Shown here piece by piece: positions 1 to 8,975 of a DNA stretch of 64,000 nucleotides. Under the pieces are notes generated by a model that ran no database searches, was not told the origin of the DNA, and worked only from the letters and a program-made list of their open reading frames with translations. The translations under genes and the position numbers were made by a program. The stretch is from Rhodobacter sp. NTK016B (GTDB lineage Bacteria > Pseudomonadota > Alphaproteobacteria > Rhodobacterales > Rhodobacteraceae). The DNA lies in contig NZ_JAFKOK010000015.1 in assembly GCF_017303295.1 (NCBI RefSeq), positions 92,741 to 156,740 on the forward strand, read 5' to 3'. The first letter of the stretch is position 1, and each line of letters starts with the position of its first letter.

Positions 1-1
1 C

Positions 2-442
2 AATCTGGGCATGGGCTTTGGATGGGACAACGGCTTTCTGCGCGCAAGCTACGCCTATAGCCAGATCCGCGTGAACGGCGCGCCGACCGACAGTTACTCG
101 GCGCTGGATCTGGGCGCGCCTCTGGGCGGCGTCATCGCGCTGGAGGCGCAGCACCGGCCATGGGGCGGCGATCTGGTGATCGGTGGCAGCGTCGAGGCGG
201 CGCTGGCCTATGACGGTCTGGGTGTTGACTCGGATCAGAGCCTGCCGGGCTACACCGTGTTCAACCTGTTCATGGAATACGAGCCGCCCTCGATCCCCGG
301 TATGGTTCTGCGCGCCGAAGTGAACAACGTCTTCGATACGCGCTATGCCGACCGCTCGACCTATGGCGGGGATTACGCTTCGGTCACGCCGCTTTACGAG
401 CCGGGGCGCAGTTTCGCGCTGACCGCCTCGATGCGGTTCTGA
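2..442 (+). CDS. TonB-dependent receptor, C-terminal end (partial)
   Basis: The reading frame is open from the first bases, so only the last 146 residues are in the window. They read as the final strands of an outer-membrane beta-barrel: alternating polar and hydrophobic residues, a segment like the TonB-receptor NVFDTRYAD box near residue 112, and a terminal Phe (TASMRF), the usual recognition signal for the Bam complex. The family imports siderophores, haem or other scarce ligands across the outer membrane using TonB energy. The ligand cannot be told from this fragment. The methionine at position 11 is internal, not the start. Confidence 0.8.
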   Translation, partial: NLGMGFGWDNGFLRASYAYSQIRVNGAPTDSYSALDLGAPLGGVIALEAQHRPWGGDLVIGGSVEAALAYDGLGVDSDQSLPGYTVFNLFMEYEPPSIPGMVLRAEVNNVFDTRYADRSTYGGDYASVTPLYEPGRSFALTASMRF

Positions 443-541
443 TCGGGGCGCGCGCGGGGCAGGGTGAGGCCTTGTTCCGCGCCCTTGGCCTTGGGGCGGA
501 AACATGCTGAGAAGGTCCGTCCCAACGCACAAGGCCCGCCG

Positions 542-1312
542 ATGTCCCGTCTCTCGCCGCTGCCCCGGATCATGGTCGCCCCGAACGGCGCGCGGCGCAG
601 CAAGGAGGATCATCCGGCGCTGCCGGTTGCCATTGCCGAAACCGCCCGCTGTGCCGCCGCCTGCCACGCCGCCGGGGCGGGCGCGATCCATGCCCATCTG
701 CGCGATGCGGACGGGCGGCATTGGCTGGATGCCGGTGCCTATGGGGAACTGATCGCCGAGATCGCACGCGTGGCACCCGACCTGCCGGTGCAGATCACCA
801 CCGAGGCTGCCGGGCGCTACGATCCCGCCGCGCAACGCGCGCTGTTGCGCGACATCCGGCCCGAGGGCGTCTCGATCGCGCTGACCGAGATGCTGGCCGA
901 CGGCGACCGAAAGGCCGCGCAGCGCGCCTATCATGCGCTGGCCGAGGCGGGCACCGCCGTGCAGCATATCCTCTATGATGCCGATCAGCTCGACTTGCTG
1001 GCGCGCGAACAGGCGGCGGGCACGATCCCGGCGGGCGATCTGCAGATGCTCTTCGTGCTGGGCCGCTATACGAAGGGCCAGCGCTCGGACCCCGCGATGC
1101 TGGACCCGTTCCTCGACCGGCTTGCCGCGTTGGGCCTGACCGGCGACTGGGCGCTTTGCGCCTTCGGCCCGACCGAGACCGCGTGTCTGGCCCACGGGCT
1201 GCGCCGGGGCGGCTGTGCGCGCGTGGGGTTCGAAAACAACCTGTGGATGGCCGATGGCAGCCTTGCCCCCGACAATGCCGCCCGTGTGGCCGAGATCGCG
1301 GCGCTGCTTTAG
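542..1312 (+). CDS. Beta-keto acid cleavage enzyme (BKACE, DUF849 family)
   Basis: 256 residues, about the family's usual length. BKACE enzymes are zinc-dependent TIM barrels that condense a beta-keto acid with acetyl-CoA to give a CoA ester and acetoacetate; 3-keto-5-aminohexanoate cleavage in lysine fermentation is the founding case. Visible hallmarks are the metal-binding HAHLRD motif near residue 43, a GVSIALTEM strand in the middle and a VGFENNLW segment near the C-terminus that carries the conserved Glu. I start at the ATG before SRLSPLPRI because the 26 residues upstream look non-coding. It ends four bases into the stop of the convergent LysR gene. The substrate is unknown. Confidence 0.82.
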   Translation: MSRLSPLPRIMVAPNGARRSKEDHPALPVAIAETARCAAACHAAGAGAIHAHLRDADGRHWLDAGAYGELIAEIARVAPDLPVQITTEAAGRYDPAAQRALLRDIRPEGVSIALTEMLADGDRKAAQRAYHALAEAGTAVQHILYDADQLDLLAREQAAGTIPAGDLQMLFVLGRYTKGQRSDPAMLDPFLDRLAALGLTGDWALCAFGPTETACLAHGLRRGGCARVGFENNLWMADGSLAPDNAARVAEIAALL

Positions 1313-2217
1313 CCCGGCGCCTCCATCGCCGCGCAGGCGCGCCGTACCGCCGCCCGCAGCCAGCGATGCCGCGTCGAGCTGTCCGAGAGCGGGCTCCAGA
1401 CCATGCGGATCTGCATCCGGCTGTCGAAGGGCGCCGGGATCGCCGTCAGCGCCGGGCTGAACATCTGGCCCAGCCGCGCGGGCGCGGTGAGCACCAGCTC
1501 GGACCCGGCCATGAGCCGCTCGACACCCCCGAAGGACGGCACCTGCAGCACCGGGTCGAACGCGATCCCCTGCCGTGCCAGATCGGCCTGCCAGAACGGG
1601 CTCCAGCCCTCGGCATAGACGATGCCCAGATGCTGTGCGGCGGCGAAGTGCTCCAGATCCAGCCCGTCGCGCGCCACCTCAGAGCCGGGATCGACGAAAC
1701 AGGCGTAATGCTCGTCAAACAGCACCTCGCTGCGCAATTTCTCGCGCCCGGCCGGCATCGGCGTCAGGGCCAGATCGCAGTCACGCTCCAGCAGCATCCG
1801 GTGCGGCGCGAAATTCGCAGGGATCACCGAAACCCGCAAGAGCGGCGCTTCGGCCCGCAGAATCTGCAACAGCGGCGGCAGGATCAGGCAGCGTTCGTAG
1901 AAATTCGCGGCGATGGTGATCGTCGCGCCGTCGCGGGCGATATCCTCGGCCTCAGGCGCAATCGAGCGCATGGCGTCCAGAATCGGTCGCAATTGTCCGA
2001 CGATATCGTCGCAGCGTGCCGTCGGGCTGAGCCCGCCGAGGCTACGGTGAAACAGCGGATCGTCCAGCGCGCGTCGCAATCGCTCGAGCGTATGGCTGGC
2101 GGTCGATTGCGCGATGCCGCTGCGCTCAGCCGCGAGCGACAGCGACCCGGCATCGTGGATCCGGCACAGAAGCGTGAGCGCTTTCAGGTCGAGTGACAGA
2201 ATATCGAATTTCTGCAT
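1309..2217 (-). CDS. LysR-family transcriptional regulator
   Basis: 302 residues. The N-terminal winged helix-turn-helix is clear at about residues 10-65 (DAGSLSLAAERSGIAQSTAS, then LERLRRAL), followed by a periplasmic-binding-protein-like effector domain. The start is placed at MQKFDIL; the 19 upstream residues do not look like LysR sequence. It is divergent from the P450 gene with 73 bases between them, the classic layout for a LysR protein controlling its neighbour, so it probably regulates the P450 and itself. It converges on the BKACE gene. The effector is unknown. Confidence 0.85.
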   Translation of the reverse strand: MQKFDILSLDLKALTLLCRIHDAGSLSLAAERSGIAQSTASHTLERLRRALDDPLFHRSLGGLSPTARCDDIVGQLRPILDAMRSIAPEAEDIARDGATITIAANFYERCLILPPLLQILRAEAPLLRVSVIPANFAPHRMLLERDCDLALTPMPAGREKLRSEVLFDEHYACFVDPGSEVARDGLDLEHFAAAQHLGIVYAEGWSPFWQADLARQGIAFDPVLQVPSFGGVERLMAGSELVLTAPARLGQMFSPALTAIPAPFDSRMQIRMVWSPLSDSSTRHRWLRAAVRRACAAMEAPG

Positions 2218-2290
2218 GTCCGTTATCGCTGGATTTCCTCTGGTCGATACGTGATCGCTCGAAACACGAGCCATGCCAAGGGAGGATGTT

Positions 2291-3478
2291 ATGGTGGTTA
2301 CGGCCAGGGAGCTGCCGGTGATCGACGATGTGGCGCTGGGCGCGATGTTCGACGACCCCTATCCGATCTACGAGCGCCTGCGGCGCGAGGCCCCGGTCGC
2401 GTGGATCAAGCCCGCCAACATCGCGCTGATCACCACCTTTGACGACATCATCGCCATCGAGAAGGACGACATCACCTTTCCCGCCAACGACCCGCGCAGC
2501 CTGATGTTCCGGTCGATGGGGCACACGCTGATGCGCCGCGACGGCGATGACCACATGACCGAGCGCCGCGCGCTGGTGAAAACCTTCAGCCCGCCGATGA
2601 TCAAAAGCCACTGGGCGCCGAAATTCCAGCTCTTCGTCGATGAACAGATCGCGCATCTGCGCACCAAGAATGGCGGCGATCTGTTCCGCGACTATTGCGC
2701 CCCCATTGCCAGCCGCGCGCTGGCCGAGGTGATCGGTATCCCTGAAGTGTCGTGGCAGGACATGCTGTGGTGGAGTCAGGCGCTGATCGACGCCACCGGC
2801 AATTATGCCGATCTGCCCGAACCGTGGGAGCGCTGCGCACGCGCCAATGAGGGGATTGATGCGGCCATCGACCACCATGCCGAATACTGGCGGCGTGAGC
2901 CCAACCCCTCGGCCCTTTCGGCGATGCTGCAGGCGGGGTTCCCGATGGAAAAGATCCGCGCCAATATCAAGGTGGCCATCGGCGGCGGCATGAACGAGCC
3001 GCGCGACGCCATCGGCACGCTGACCGTGGCATTGTTGGAAAACCGCGATCAGCTGGCGGCATGGCGGGCCGATCCGGGGCTTCGGCGCAAGGCATTCGAG
3101 GAAGCGGTGCGCTGGGTCGCGCCCATCGGCATGTATCCCCGCAAGGTGGCGCGCGATACGGTTCTGTCGGATACGCTGCTGCCTGCGGGTACGGCGATCG
3201 GCCTCGTGGCCGGGTCGGCCTGCCGCGATGAAAGCAAGTTCGGTCCCGGCGCGGGCCGCTACGACCTGCATCGCCCGCAGGCGCCGCATCTGGCCTTCGG
3301 CTCGGGTCCGCATTTCTGCCTCGGGGCGTGGATGGCGCGGATGCTGGTGGGAGATATGGCGGTACCGGCGTTGTTCGAAAACCTGCCCAACCTGCGGCTC
3401 GACCCCGACCACCCGCCGCGCTGGGGCGGCTGGGTGTTCCGCGGGCCGCTATCGGTCCCCGCTCTGTGGGAGGCGTAA
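2291..3478 (+). CDS. Cytochrome P450
   Basis: 395 residues, typical of a soluble bacterial class I P450 that needs a separate ferredoxin and reductase. The haem-ligand loop FGSGPHFCLG is intact near residue 340, and the ExxR pair is present as EEAVRW near 275. The I-helix reads GGGMNEPRD instead of the common A/G-G-x-D/E-T-T, so the oxygen-activating acid-threonine pair is altered. I start at the ATG after a GGAGG box five bases away (2281-2285), not at the in-frame ATG at 2273. No ferredoxin or reductase gene lies nearby. The last 30 bases overlap the convergent cupin gene. The substrate is unknown. Confidence 0.9.
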   Translation: MVVTARELPVIDDVALGAMFDDPYPIYERLRREAPVAWIKPANIALITTFDDIIAIEKDDITFPANDPRSLMFRSMGHTLMRRDGDDHMTERRALVKTFSPPMIKSHWAPKFQLFVDEQIAHLRTKNGGDLFRDYCAPIASRALAEVIGIPEVSWQDMLWWSQALIDATGNYADLPEPWERCARANEGIDAAIDHHAEYWRREPNPSALSAMLQAGFPMEKIRANIKVAIGGGMNEPRDAIGTLTVALLENRDQLAAWRADPGLRRKAFEEAVRWVAPIGMYPRKVARDTVLSDTLLPAGTAIGLVAGSACRDESKFGPGAGRYDLHRPQAPHLAFGSGPHFCLGAWMARMLVGDMAVPALFENLPNLRLDPDHPPRWGGWVFRGPLSVPALWEA

Positions 3479-3922
3479 CCGTGCCCGTCGGCCGATCCTG
3501 GCGTAGCGAGCATCCTCTGGCGGATGCTGCGCGAACCAGTCGACGATCATCGGCATGTTGCCTTCGAAGGCACCGGGCGCGAACACGTTGAGCACGCCCG
3601 CGCGCCGGTCGCTTCGGTTCTCGAAATCATGCACCACCCCCGCCGGGACGAACACGAAACTGACCGGCCCGGCATTGCGCCATTCGTCGCCGACAAGAAA
3701 ACTCATCGTGCCGTCCGGAACGTAGGAAATCTCGTCCTCACGTGCGTGGGAATGCGTGCCGATCCCTTTGGTGTTTGGCTCCATCCGCCATTCCGAGATC
3801 GAGGACCGGTCCGGGGGCTCGTCGCCATCGGCTTTGAAACGGGCCTGAATGCGGCCCATGTCATAATCCCGGCCGTCGCCAGGCATCAGGAAAATCGGTG
3901 TTTTGCCTGTCTCTTGACCCAT
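3449..3922 (-). CDS. Cupin-domain protein
   Basis: 157 residues with one double-stranded beta-helix. The first metal-binding cupin motif is seen as GTHSHAREDEISYV (two His and Glu about residues 56-64), and the second as FVPAGVVHDFENRS (His near 98). Small single-domain cupins act as dioxygenases, isomerases or sugar/ligand binders, and the sequence does not show which. It runs against the P450 gene, overlapping its 3' end by 30 bases, so the two are not in one operon. The C-terminal 25 residues are Arg-rich and may be loosely conserved. Confidence 0.75.
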   Translation of the reverse strand: MGQETGKTPIFLMPGDGRDYDMGRIQARFKADGDEPPDRSSISEWRMEPNTKGIGTHSHAREDEISYVPDGTMSFLVGDEWRNAGPVSFVFVPAGVVHDFENRSDRRAGVLNVFAPGAFEGNMPMIVDWFAQHPPEDARYARIGRRARLRLPQSGDR

Positions 3923-4326
3923 GTCCCGTCTCTCTGAACGCCCGTTGTCAGCCTGAGCCTAGGTGTTTGGGCGCGATCCATTCGACGGAATGGAAGGAAG
4001 CACTATGGGACAAGTTCGTCATGGCAGCGCCACGTACTGTTACCCGACAGGCGATTTGCATGGCAAATCCGCCGAGAGGGCGCGCAGGCTGTCGACTTGT
4101 GCCGCCACGCTCGAAGCGATGTCTTTCCGGAATGCCGAAAGTCGCCGGTCAGGGAATCCATTATCGAGCCCATGAATGGCCGCTTCGTCGAGGTCGGCGC
4201 GACAACAGTTGTTATTTGATTTGGGAATGCCTCAGTCGTTGGTTTCTCACTTTTTTCCGTCCGCCGACCCGTGGATCTGATCGTTACCGTGCTGTTTCAA
4301 ATAGTCCGACGACGGACACCTCGATC
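3923..4326. other. Intergenic region with transposase remnant
   Basis: 404 bases between the cupin start and the EamA gene stop. Apart from the short IS481-like start described separately, I see no gene, tRNA or clear terminator. Open frames on the plus strand lack family features and change composition abruptly, as expected of decayed sequence. Confidence 0.6.
4005..4034 (+). pseudogene. Remnant of an IS481-type transposase start
   Basis: The ten codons read MGQVRHGSAT, which from memory is the start of a large group of IS481-family transposases. The similarity stops at once: the helix-turn-helix that should follow is absent and the frame continues into unrelated sequence. No downstream DDE catalytic domain or terminal inverted repeats are seen. 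This suggests an old insertion whose body was deleted. Recognition rests on a short match, hence the modest confidence. Confidence 0.4.
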
Positions 4327-5223
4327 TCATGGTCGGCGATTGACCAAAGCGATACCAAAGACGGCGAAAGCCCCTCCGGCGACATGGGCTGATGTCAGCC
4401 GTTCACCCAGCAGCGTCACGGCGAGCACAGCACCGAAAGCCGGCATCAGGTGCAGGAACTGACCCGCGCGTTCGGGCCCGATCTGGTCGAGCCCCCAGGA
4501 CCAAAGCAGAAATCCCAGAAGCGATGCGCAAACAGCGATATAGCCAATAGCCGCGATGATCGGCGCGGTCATCGGAACGGGCTGAATGCCCTCAATGGCA
4601 AGAAGGGGCGCCATGACGCAGAGCCCGACGATGACGCTGGCCGTCAGTGTCACGTCCTGCGGCAAGCAGGCGGGTCGCCGGCGCAGCAACAGGGAATAGG
4701 CCGCCCAGACCAGGATCGCGCCCAGCATCCAGAGGGACCCTGCATCCGCGAAGCCGGCACGAATGTCGCCGCCGCCCGAGAGCACGATGATGCCTGCACC
4801 GACGGCCGAGATCGCAAGTCCGGCCAGCTGTTTCTTTCCCGGTCGGAACCCGTTCCAAATCGCGCCACCGATGACGGTGACGACCGGCGCGAGCGACAGG
4901 ATGAGCAGGGCATTCACCGCCGGCGTCAGTGTCAGCGCCTGGTAGACCATGGTGTGGAACGCGGCGATGCCGGTCAGCCCCAGAAGGACGATCAAACGCC
5001 AATGCACCGCCAGTTCGGCGCGGCATCGCAACAGGCCGGGCAAGGCGAGAGGCAAGAGCAGGACCAGGCAGAGCGACCAGCGGATGACGTTCAACTCCAG
5101 AGGCGGGATCATTCCGCCAAGGGCGCGTCCGGCGATGAAGTTTCCGGACCAGAAGAATGCGGCGAAGGTCAGGGCCGTCATGGCCGGGATCGCACCGCGG
5201 TCGGGTGCCTCTGTCATTTGCAT
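4327..5223 (-). CDS. EamA-family (DMT) transporter
   Basis: 298 residues with about ten hydrophobic helices in two homologous halves, the arrangement of the drug/metabolite transporter superfamily (PF00892 type). Each half starts with a helix containing small and aromatic residues (TFAAFFWSGNFIAGRA in the first). These inner-membrane proteins usually export amino acids or metabolites. An AAAGGAGGAG ribosome binding site lies just upstream of the ATG on the minus strand, supporting the start. It lies downstream of, and on the same strand as, the hydrolase-LuxR gene (100 bases apart), so co-transcription is possible. The substrate is unknown. Confidence 0.85.
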   Translation of the reverse strand: MQMTEAPDRGAIPAMTALTFAAFFWSGNFIAGRALGGMIPPLELNVIRWSLCLVLLLPLALPGLLRCRAELAVHWRLIVLLGLTGIAAFHTMVYQALTLTPAVNALLILSLAPVVTVIGGAIWNGFRPGKKQLAGLAISAVGAGIIVLSGGGDIRAGFADAGSLWMLGAILVWAAYSLLLRRRPACLPQDVTLTASVIVGLCVMAPLLAIEGIQPVPMTAPIIAAIGYIAVCASLLGFLLWSWGLDQIGPERAGQFLHLMPAFGAVLAVTLLGERLTSAHVAGGAFAVFGIALVNRRP

Positions 5224-5323
5224 GGTCGTCTCCTCCTTTGCTGTGAGCGAGGAGACTGCATCGGATTGCTTGGGTCATGAGGCCTGTGTCCCGCAGCGCC
5301 CGCTTATTTCGGGCGACGTGGGG

Positions 5324-6433
5324 TCAAAAGTCCCGTTGACGTGCGGACAGAACCTGAACGATCGCTTCGGATCGGCTCCGCGCTCCGAGTTTTCCGAGAA
5401 TGGCCGAGACCTGATTGCGCACCGTCTTTTCGGATTTTCCCAGCCGTGCCGCGATTTCCGAATTGCCCAGCCCCTCGGTCAGACATCCCAGCACGTCCCG
5501 CTCCGCCGGCGAAAGATCAAAGATCGCCTGGACCGGGCGGGACGCAATATCCGGTCTTGGCGCGCCGTTGCCCAGAAATGCGTTGATCTCGCGCCACATC
5601 TGTTCCCATGCGGGCTCCTGCTCCAACAGGACGTGGCTCGCGCTCTCCAAGGCAACGAAGGAAGCGCCGGGTATCGCTGCCGCCAGTTGCCGGCCCTGCT
5701 CGAACGGAATGCGCGCATCGTGGCGGCTGTGCATGACCAGCACCGGCAGCGCCAAACGCCGCGCCTCCTCAAGGACATCGATGCGGTGCAGAGCGTCCAG
5801 CGTCCGCGCGGCGACATCGGGCGAAGCGGACAGGCGTTGCAGGTCCTCCCACCAGCCGACCTGTTGCGCCGTTCCATTCGGGACGAAGAGCTGCGTGAAC
5901 ACATGCGAGAAGGCCGACCCTTGCTTGCCCCAGCCGAGCCGCATGAGGTTCGCCAGCGTCTCGGCCTCCATCCGCGTGGCCTCGTCCGTGCCGCGTGCCA
6001 GCAAACCCCGACCGTATCCGCCGATGAGGATGAGGCTGGAGACCCGGTTCGGATGACGCAAGGCATAGGCGATCGCAAGTGCGGCCCCTTGCGACATGCC
6101 CATGAGGACGAATGGTTCACTGATGGTGGATGCAACGGCCCACAGGTCCGCCAGCCATGCGTCGAACCCGATCTTGTCGACGTCACGATCGGACAGGCCG
6201 CAGCCGCGCAGATCATATCGGATCAGCCGGTTGCGCGCCGACAACCGGGACAGCCACGGGCGCCAGACCGGACTTTCGACATCCTTGGACACATGGCTCA
6301 GCCAATGCGCGGCCCGCAAAATGACCGGGCCATTGCCCATCCCGGCCACCGCAATGCGGGTGCCGTCGGCGGACGACACGAAGGAAATCTCCTGTCGCGG
6401 GAGGCGGTCAGCGTCGGTCATCTCACCAAGCAT
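5324..6433 (-). CDS. Alpha/beta-hydrolase fused to LuxR-type HTH
   Basis: 369 residues from the chosen ATG; an earlier ATG at 6541 would add an Arg-rich, non-homologous head. Residues 1-270 are an alpha/beta-hydrolase fold with a nucleophile elbow GMSQGAA, a likely catalytic Asp in HSRHDARIP and a His in ESASHVLL. Residues 295-365 are a LuxR/GerE helix-turn-helix (LSPAERDVLGCLTEGLGNSE, then KSEKTVRNQVSAILGKLGA). The protein probably senses or hydrolyses a small ester or lactone and controls transcription. Whether the hydrolase is active is unknown. The divergent neighbour is a methyltransferase; the EamA gene follows on the same strand. Confidence 0.85.
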   Translation of the reverse strand: MLGEMTDADRLPRQEISFVSSADGTRIAVAGMGNGPVILRAAHWLSHVSKDVESPVWRPWLSRLSARNRLIRYDLRGCGLSDRDVDKIGFDAWLADLWAVASTISEPFVLMGMSQGAALAIAYALRHPNRVSSLILIGGYGRGLLARGTDEATRMEAETLANLMRLGWGKQGSAFSHVFTQLFVPNGTAQQVGWWEDLQRLSASPDVAARTLDALHRIDVLEEARRLALPVLVMHSRHDARIPFEQGRQLAAAIPGASFVALESASHVLLEQEPAWEQMWREINAFLGNGAPRPDIASRPVQAIFDLSPAERDVLGCLTEGLGNSEIAARLGKSEKTVRNQVSAILGKLGARSRSEAIVQVLSARQRDF

Positions 6434-6587
6434 ATCAGCATCGAACCGATCCTGTGATCTGGAATCTGGTGTGTGCCAGTGTCGTCGGCGGAGTGTGGAA
6501 AACTGTGGTATCCTCCGATCAGGAACTCGTCGGCGCCGCACAGCAATGGGTTGGCTCCGCTTCGCGCCAGAATGGGAGGACGGGCCC

Positions 6588-7412
6588 GTGGGAGATACGA
6601 AAGCCTTCGCGGAGATGGAAAAGCGGGAATGGTCCGAACCGGATGTCGCCGGTGCCTATGCAAGCGGCTTCGCAAGAGCCTCTGACATGGTCGTACCGCA
6701 CCTCGTCGCCGCCGTGGATGCGGAACCGGACACGGATGTGCTCGATCTCTGTTGCGGGCACGGCAACGTCTCGGCGGGGCTTGTCGCGGCCGGAGCGCGG
6801 GTGACCGGTCTCGATTTCTCCGCGGCCATGCTTGCCCTTGCCCGTGCAGCGGTGCCCGGGGCGCGTTTCGTCCATGGCGATGCGATGCAGCTTGCGTTCC
6901 AGGATGCGAGCTTCGACGCGGTGACCATCGGCTTCGGCATGCCGCACATCCCCGAACCGCCCCGGGTCCTGAGGGAGGCACGCCGAGTCCTGCGACCGGG
7001 CGGGCGGATCGCCTTCTCGACCTGGTGCGGCCCCGAGGTGGATGGCGCCTTCGGCTATATCTTCGGTGCGATCGGGACACACGGATCGCCGGATATCGTC
7101 CTGCCGCCCGGGCCCGGCGCCAACGACTATGCCGATCCGGACATCGCCTATCCGGTGCTGGAAGACGCTGGCTTTGGCGACTTCCATTGTCAGGTCGTGG
7201 CCTCCTGCTGGCAGCTAGACGATCCGGGCCTCGCCTTTGACTTCTTCCGCGACGGCACGGCCCGCGGCGGCGCCCTCCTGCGTCCGCAACCCGAGGCGCA
7301 CGCCCGTGCAATCCGGACTGCGGTGGTCGAGCGAGTGCTTGAAAATCATGGTGAAGGCCCGGAGTGGACCATTCCGATGCCGGCCGTCGTCATTTCCGCC
7401 CGCGCCGCCTGA
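6588..7412 (+). CDS. SAM-dependent class I methyltransferase
   Basis: 274 residues from a GTG start preceded by GGGAGGA seven bases upstream. An ATG at 6546 is possible, but the residues it adds look non-coding. Motif I is DVLDLCCGHGN (about residues 45-55) and binds S-adenosylmethionine. GLDFSAAMLALA and the post-motif FVHGDAMQLAFQDASFDAVT follow, then a UbiE/Methyltransf_11-type VLREARRVLRPGG. The substrate is unknown. It is divergent from the hydrolase-LuxR gene, which may regulate it. Confidence 0.82.
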   Translation: MGDTKAFAEMEKREWSEPDVAGAYASGFARASDMVVPHLVAAVDAEPDTDVLDLCCGHGNVSAGLVAAGARVTGLDFSAAMLALARAAVPGARFVHGDAMQLAFQDASFDAVTIGFGMPHIPEPPRVLREARRVLRPGGRIAFSTWCGPEVDGAFGYIFGAIGTHGSPDIVLPPGPGANDYADPDIAYPVLEDAGFGDFHCQVVASCWQLDDPGLAFDFFRDGTARGGALLRPQPEAHARAIRTAVVERVLENHGEGPEWTIPMPAVVISARAA

Positions 7413-7758
7413 GCCGGCGACGAATACACACGGCGAAAATCCAGAGTGGGCCGATCCTGACGATCCGGCGAGTATCTATTGAAGCTGGGACGTGGTCGTT
7501 CTTGCCCCTCTCTTCCACGGTGTCAGGGATAAAGCTGACGCGCACGGCGCGGGGCATCCGCGGCATAGAGGACTGCAATCTCGGGTCTGACGTTATGGTC
7601 GGCCATAAGGTCGGACTTAGCACCGCCGCCGAAATCCCGTCAGACTTCCTCTGCCGGAGGGATACGTTTTTCAACACCATCAACCCGGAGCGGACAAACC
7701 GGACAGAGCGCTATAGATTAACACCAGATGGAACCTAGGGATTAGGTCACACGCTGTC
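7413..7758. other. Intergenic region, no gene recognised
   Basis: 346 bases between the methyltransferase and the broken GST gene. Open frames of 97-124 codons exist on both strands but show no family features and no convincing ribosome binding site. I see no terminator or tRNA. Confidence 0.5.
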
Positions 7759-8454
7759 ATGGTCGAGTTGGAATACATTGCCGGTTCGCCGTTTGCTCGC
7801 GCTGTCCGCGTCCTTCTGCACGAACTGCGGATGGACTATGTGGGACGCGAGGCAGAATTTGCGCCTACGCCAAGACAACTTGGCGCAGATACACCGACGA
7901 TGCAGGTCCCGACGCTTCGGGACGGTGATCTCGTTCTGTGGGAGAGCGGCGTCATCGCCGACTATCTCATGCGGACATCTTCGAGCCGTTTCTGCGAAGA
8001 GCCTCGTCTCGCCACAGAGTTGTGGCGTCCCAATCATGAATGGGCGGACAAGCTCCTCTTCGGGACCGTCCAAACTTTCGGAACGTCAGTCACGACGATT
8101 TCACAGCTGACCTGGACTGGCGTCACAATCCGAGACAACCCGCACCTTCGAAGGTGCGCTGAGCGCGCGAACCGGATCCTCACATAGCTCGAAAGCAGGT
8201 TGCCAGACGACAAACATGGCTTTCTGCCCGGTACGTTAGCCGCGCAGGACATCTTCCTTGCCCGCCACATCCGGTTTGTCCAGGCGAGACCAATCGGCCT
8301 GGACCTTGATATGGGACGGCTACCCAAGTGCAACTCGCTTCTGGAACGGCTGGACGAAAGAAGCAGCTTTATCGCCAACCCGATCAGGTGGTGGGACCCC
8401 GATGTCGTTGGGTATTCTGCGGACGGCGTTCCTTTCTATGAAGGCAAGAGTTAG
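7759..8454 (+). pseudogene. Glutathione S-transferase, interrupted by in-frame TAG
   Basis: Codons 1-142 give a GST thioredoxin-fold N-domain (YIAGSPFARAVRVLLHEL, then the cis-Pro segment MQVPTLRDGD and ESGVIADYL) and the start of the helical C-domain. A TAG at 8185-8187 stops translation. The same frame continues at once as LESRLPDDKHGFLPGTLAAQ and on to a natural end at 8454, with typical GST C-domain features (ADV-like AQDIFLARHIRF). The whole length of about 231 codons suits a GST. One base change (for example TGG to TAG) explains the break, so this is a recent nonsense pseudogene, a sequencing error or a suppressed codon. The stop overlaps the GFA gene end by 4 bases. Confidence 0.8.
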
Positions 8455-8975
8455 GATTTCAGATCATCCAGACGCTGTCTGCTTTCTGCCCTCAACTCAT
8501 CCGTTACCAAGGTATGAGCGTCGAAAACATTCGGTTTTGCTGCGACACCTTCCGACTGCCAGAAATGAGCATCGTAGATCTTGAAACCGGTAGGGAGCAC
8601 GGTGCCCTTTGGAGCGGTGCTGAGGAAGAAGTGCAGCGTGTTTTCCCTTTTGCGTTCGAACCAATCCTTTTCGTCGAACGTCCCAGAGTAAACTCCGACG
8701 ATCGTTGGAAAGCGATCAAAGGTCATATGTGTCTTCGTTCCGCACTCGGCGCAGAAGTGGATGCGGATATTCTTTCCGCTTCCTGCGCTCGTATACCGAT
8801 ATATCTTCGGTTTGCCTTGTTGCAGGCGGAAGTTTTCCTGTTCAAAGATCGTTTCCACGAGGTAGGCGCTACCGGTCGCTCTCTGACAGAACTCGCAATG
8901 ACAGTTGATGACATCGCGCGGTTGCCCCTCGACCACGTACTCGATTTCGCTACAAAGACAGCGCCCCAAGTGCAT
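8451..8975 (-). CDS. GFA-family (CENP-V/GFA domain) protein
   Basis: 174 residues. The fold binds zinc through several Cys residues, visible here as GRCLCSEIEY, NCHCEFCQRATGS and HFCAECGTKTH. The family's founder was named for glutathione-dependent formaldehyde activation, but most members have no proven reaction. I start at the ATG before HLGRC, with a GGGGGAC ribosome binding site just upstream. A long extension in the same frame toward 9410 has no homologous features and is rejected. It converges on the broken GST gene; both are glutathione-linked, which may reflect a shared origin. Confidence 0.82.
   Translation of the reverse strand: MHLGRCLCSEIEYVVEGQPRDVINCHCEFCQRATGSAYLVETIFEQENFRLQQGKPKIYRYTSAGSGKNIRIHFCAECGTKTHMTFDRFPTIVGVYSGTFDEKDWFERKRENTLHFFLSTAPKGTVLPTGFKIYDAHFWQSEGVAAKPNVFDAHTLVTDELRAESRQRLDDLKS

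Noticed and set aside
7390..7683. 97-codon minus-strand ORF in the gap before the GST
   Set aside because: No ribosome site, no recognised family and no neighbour on that strand.
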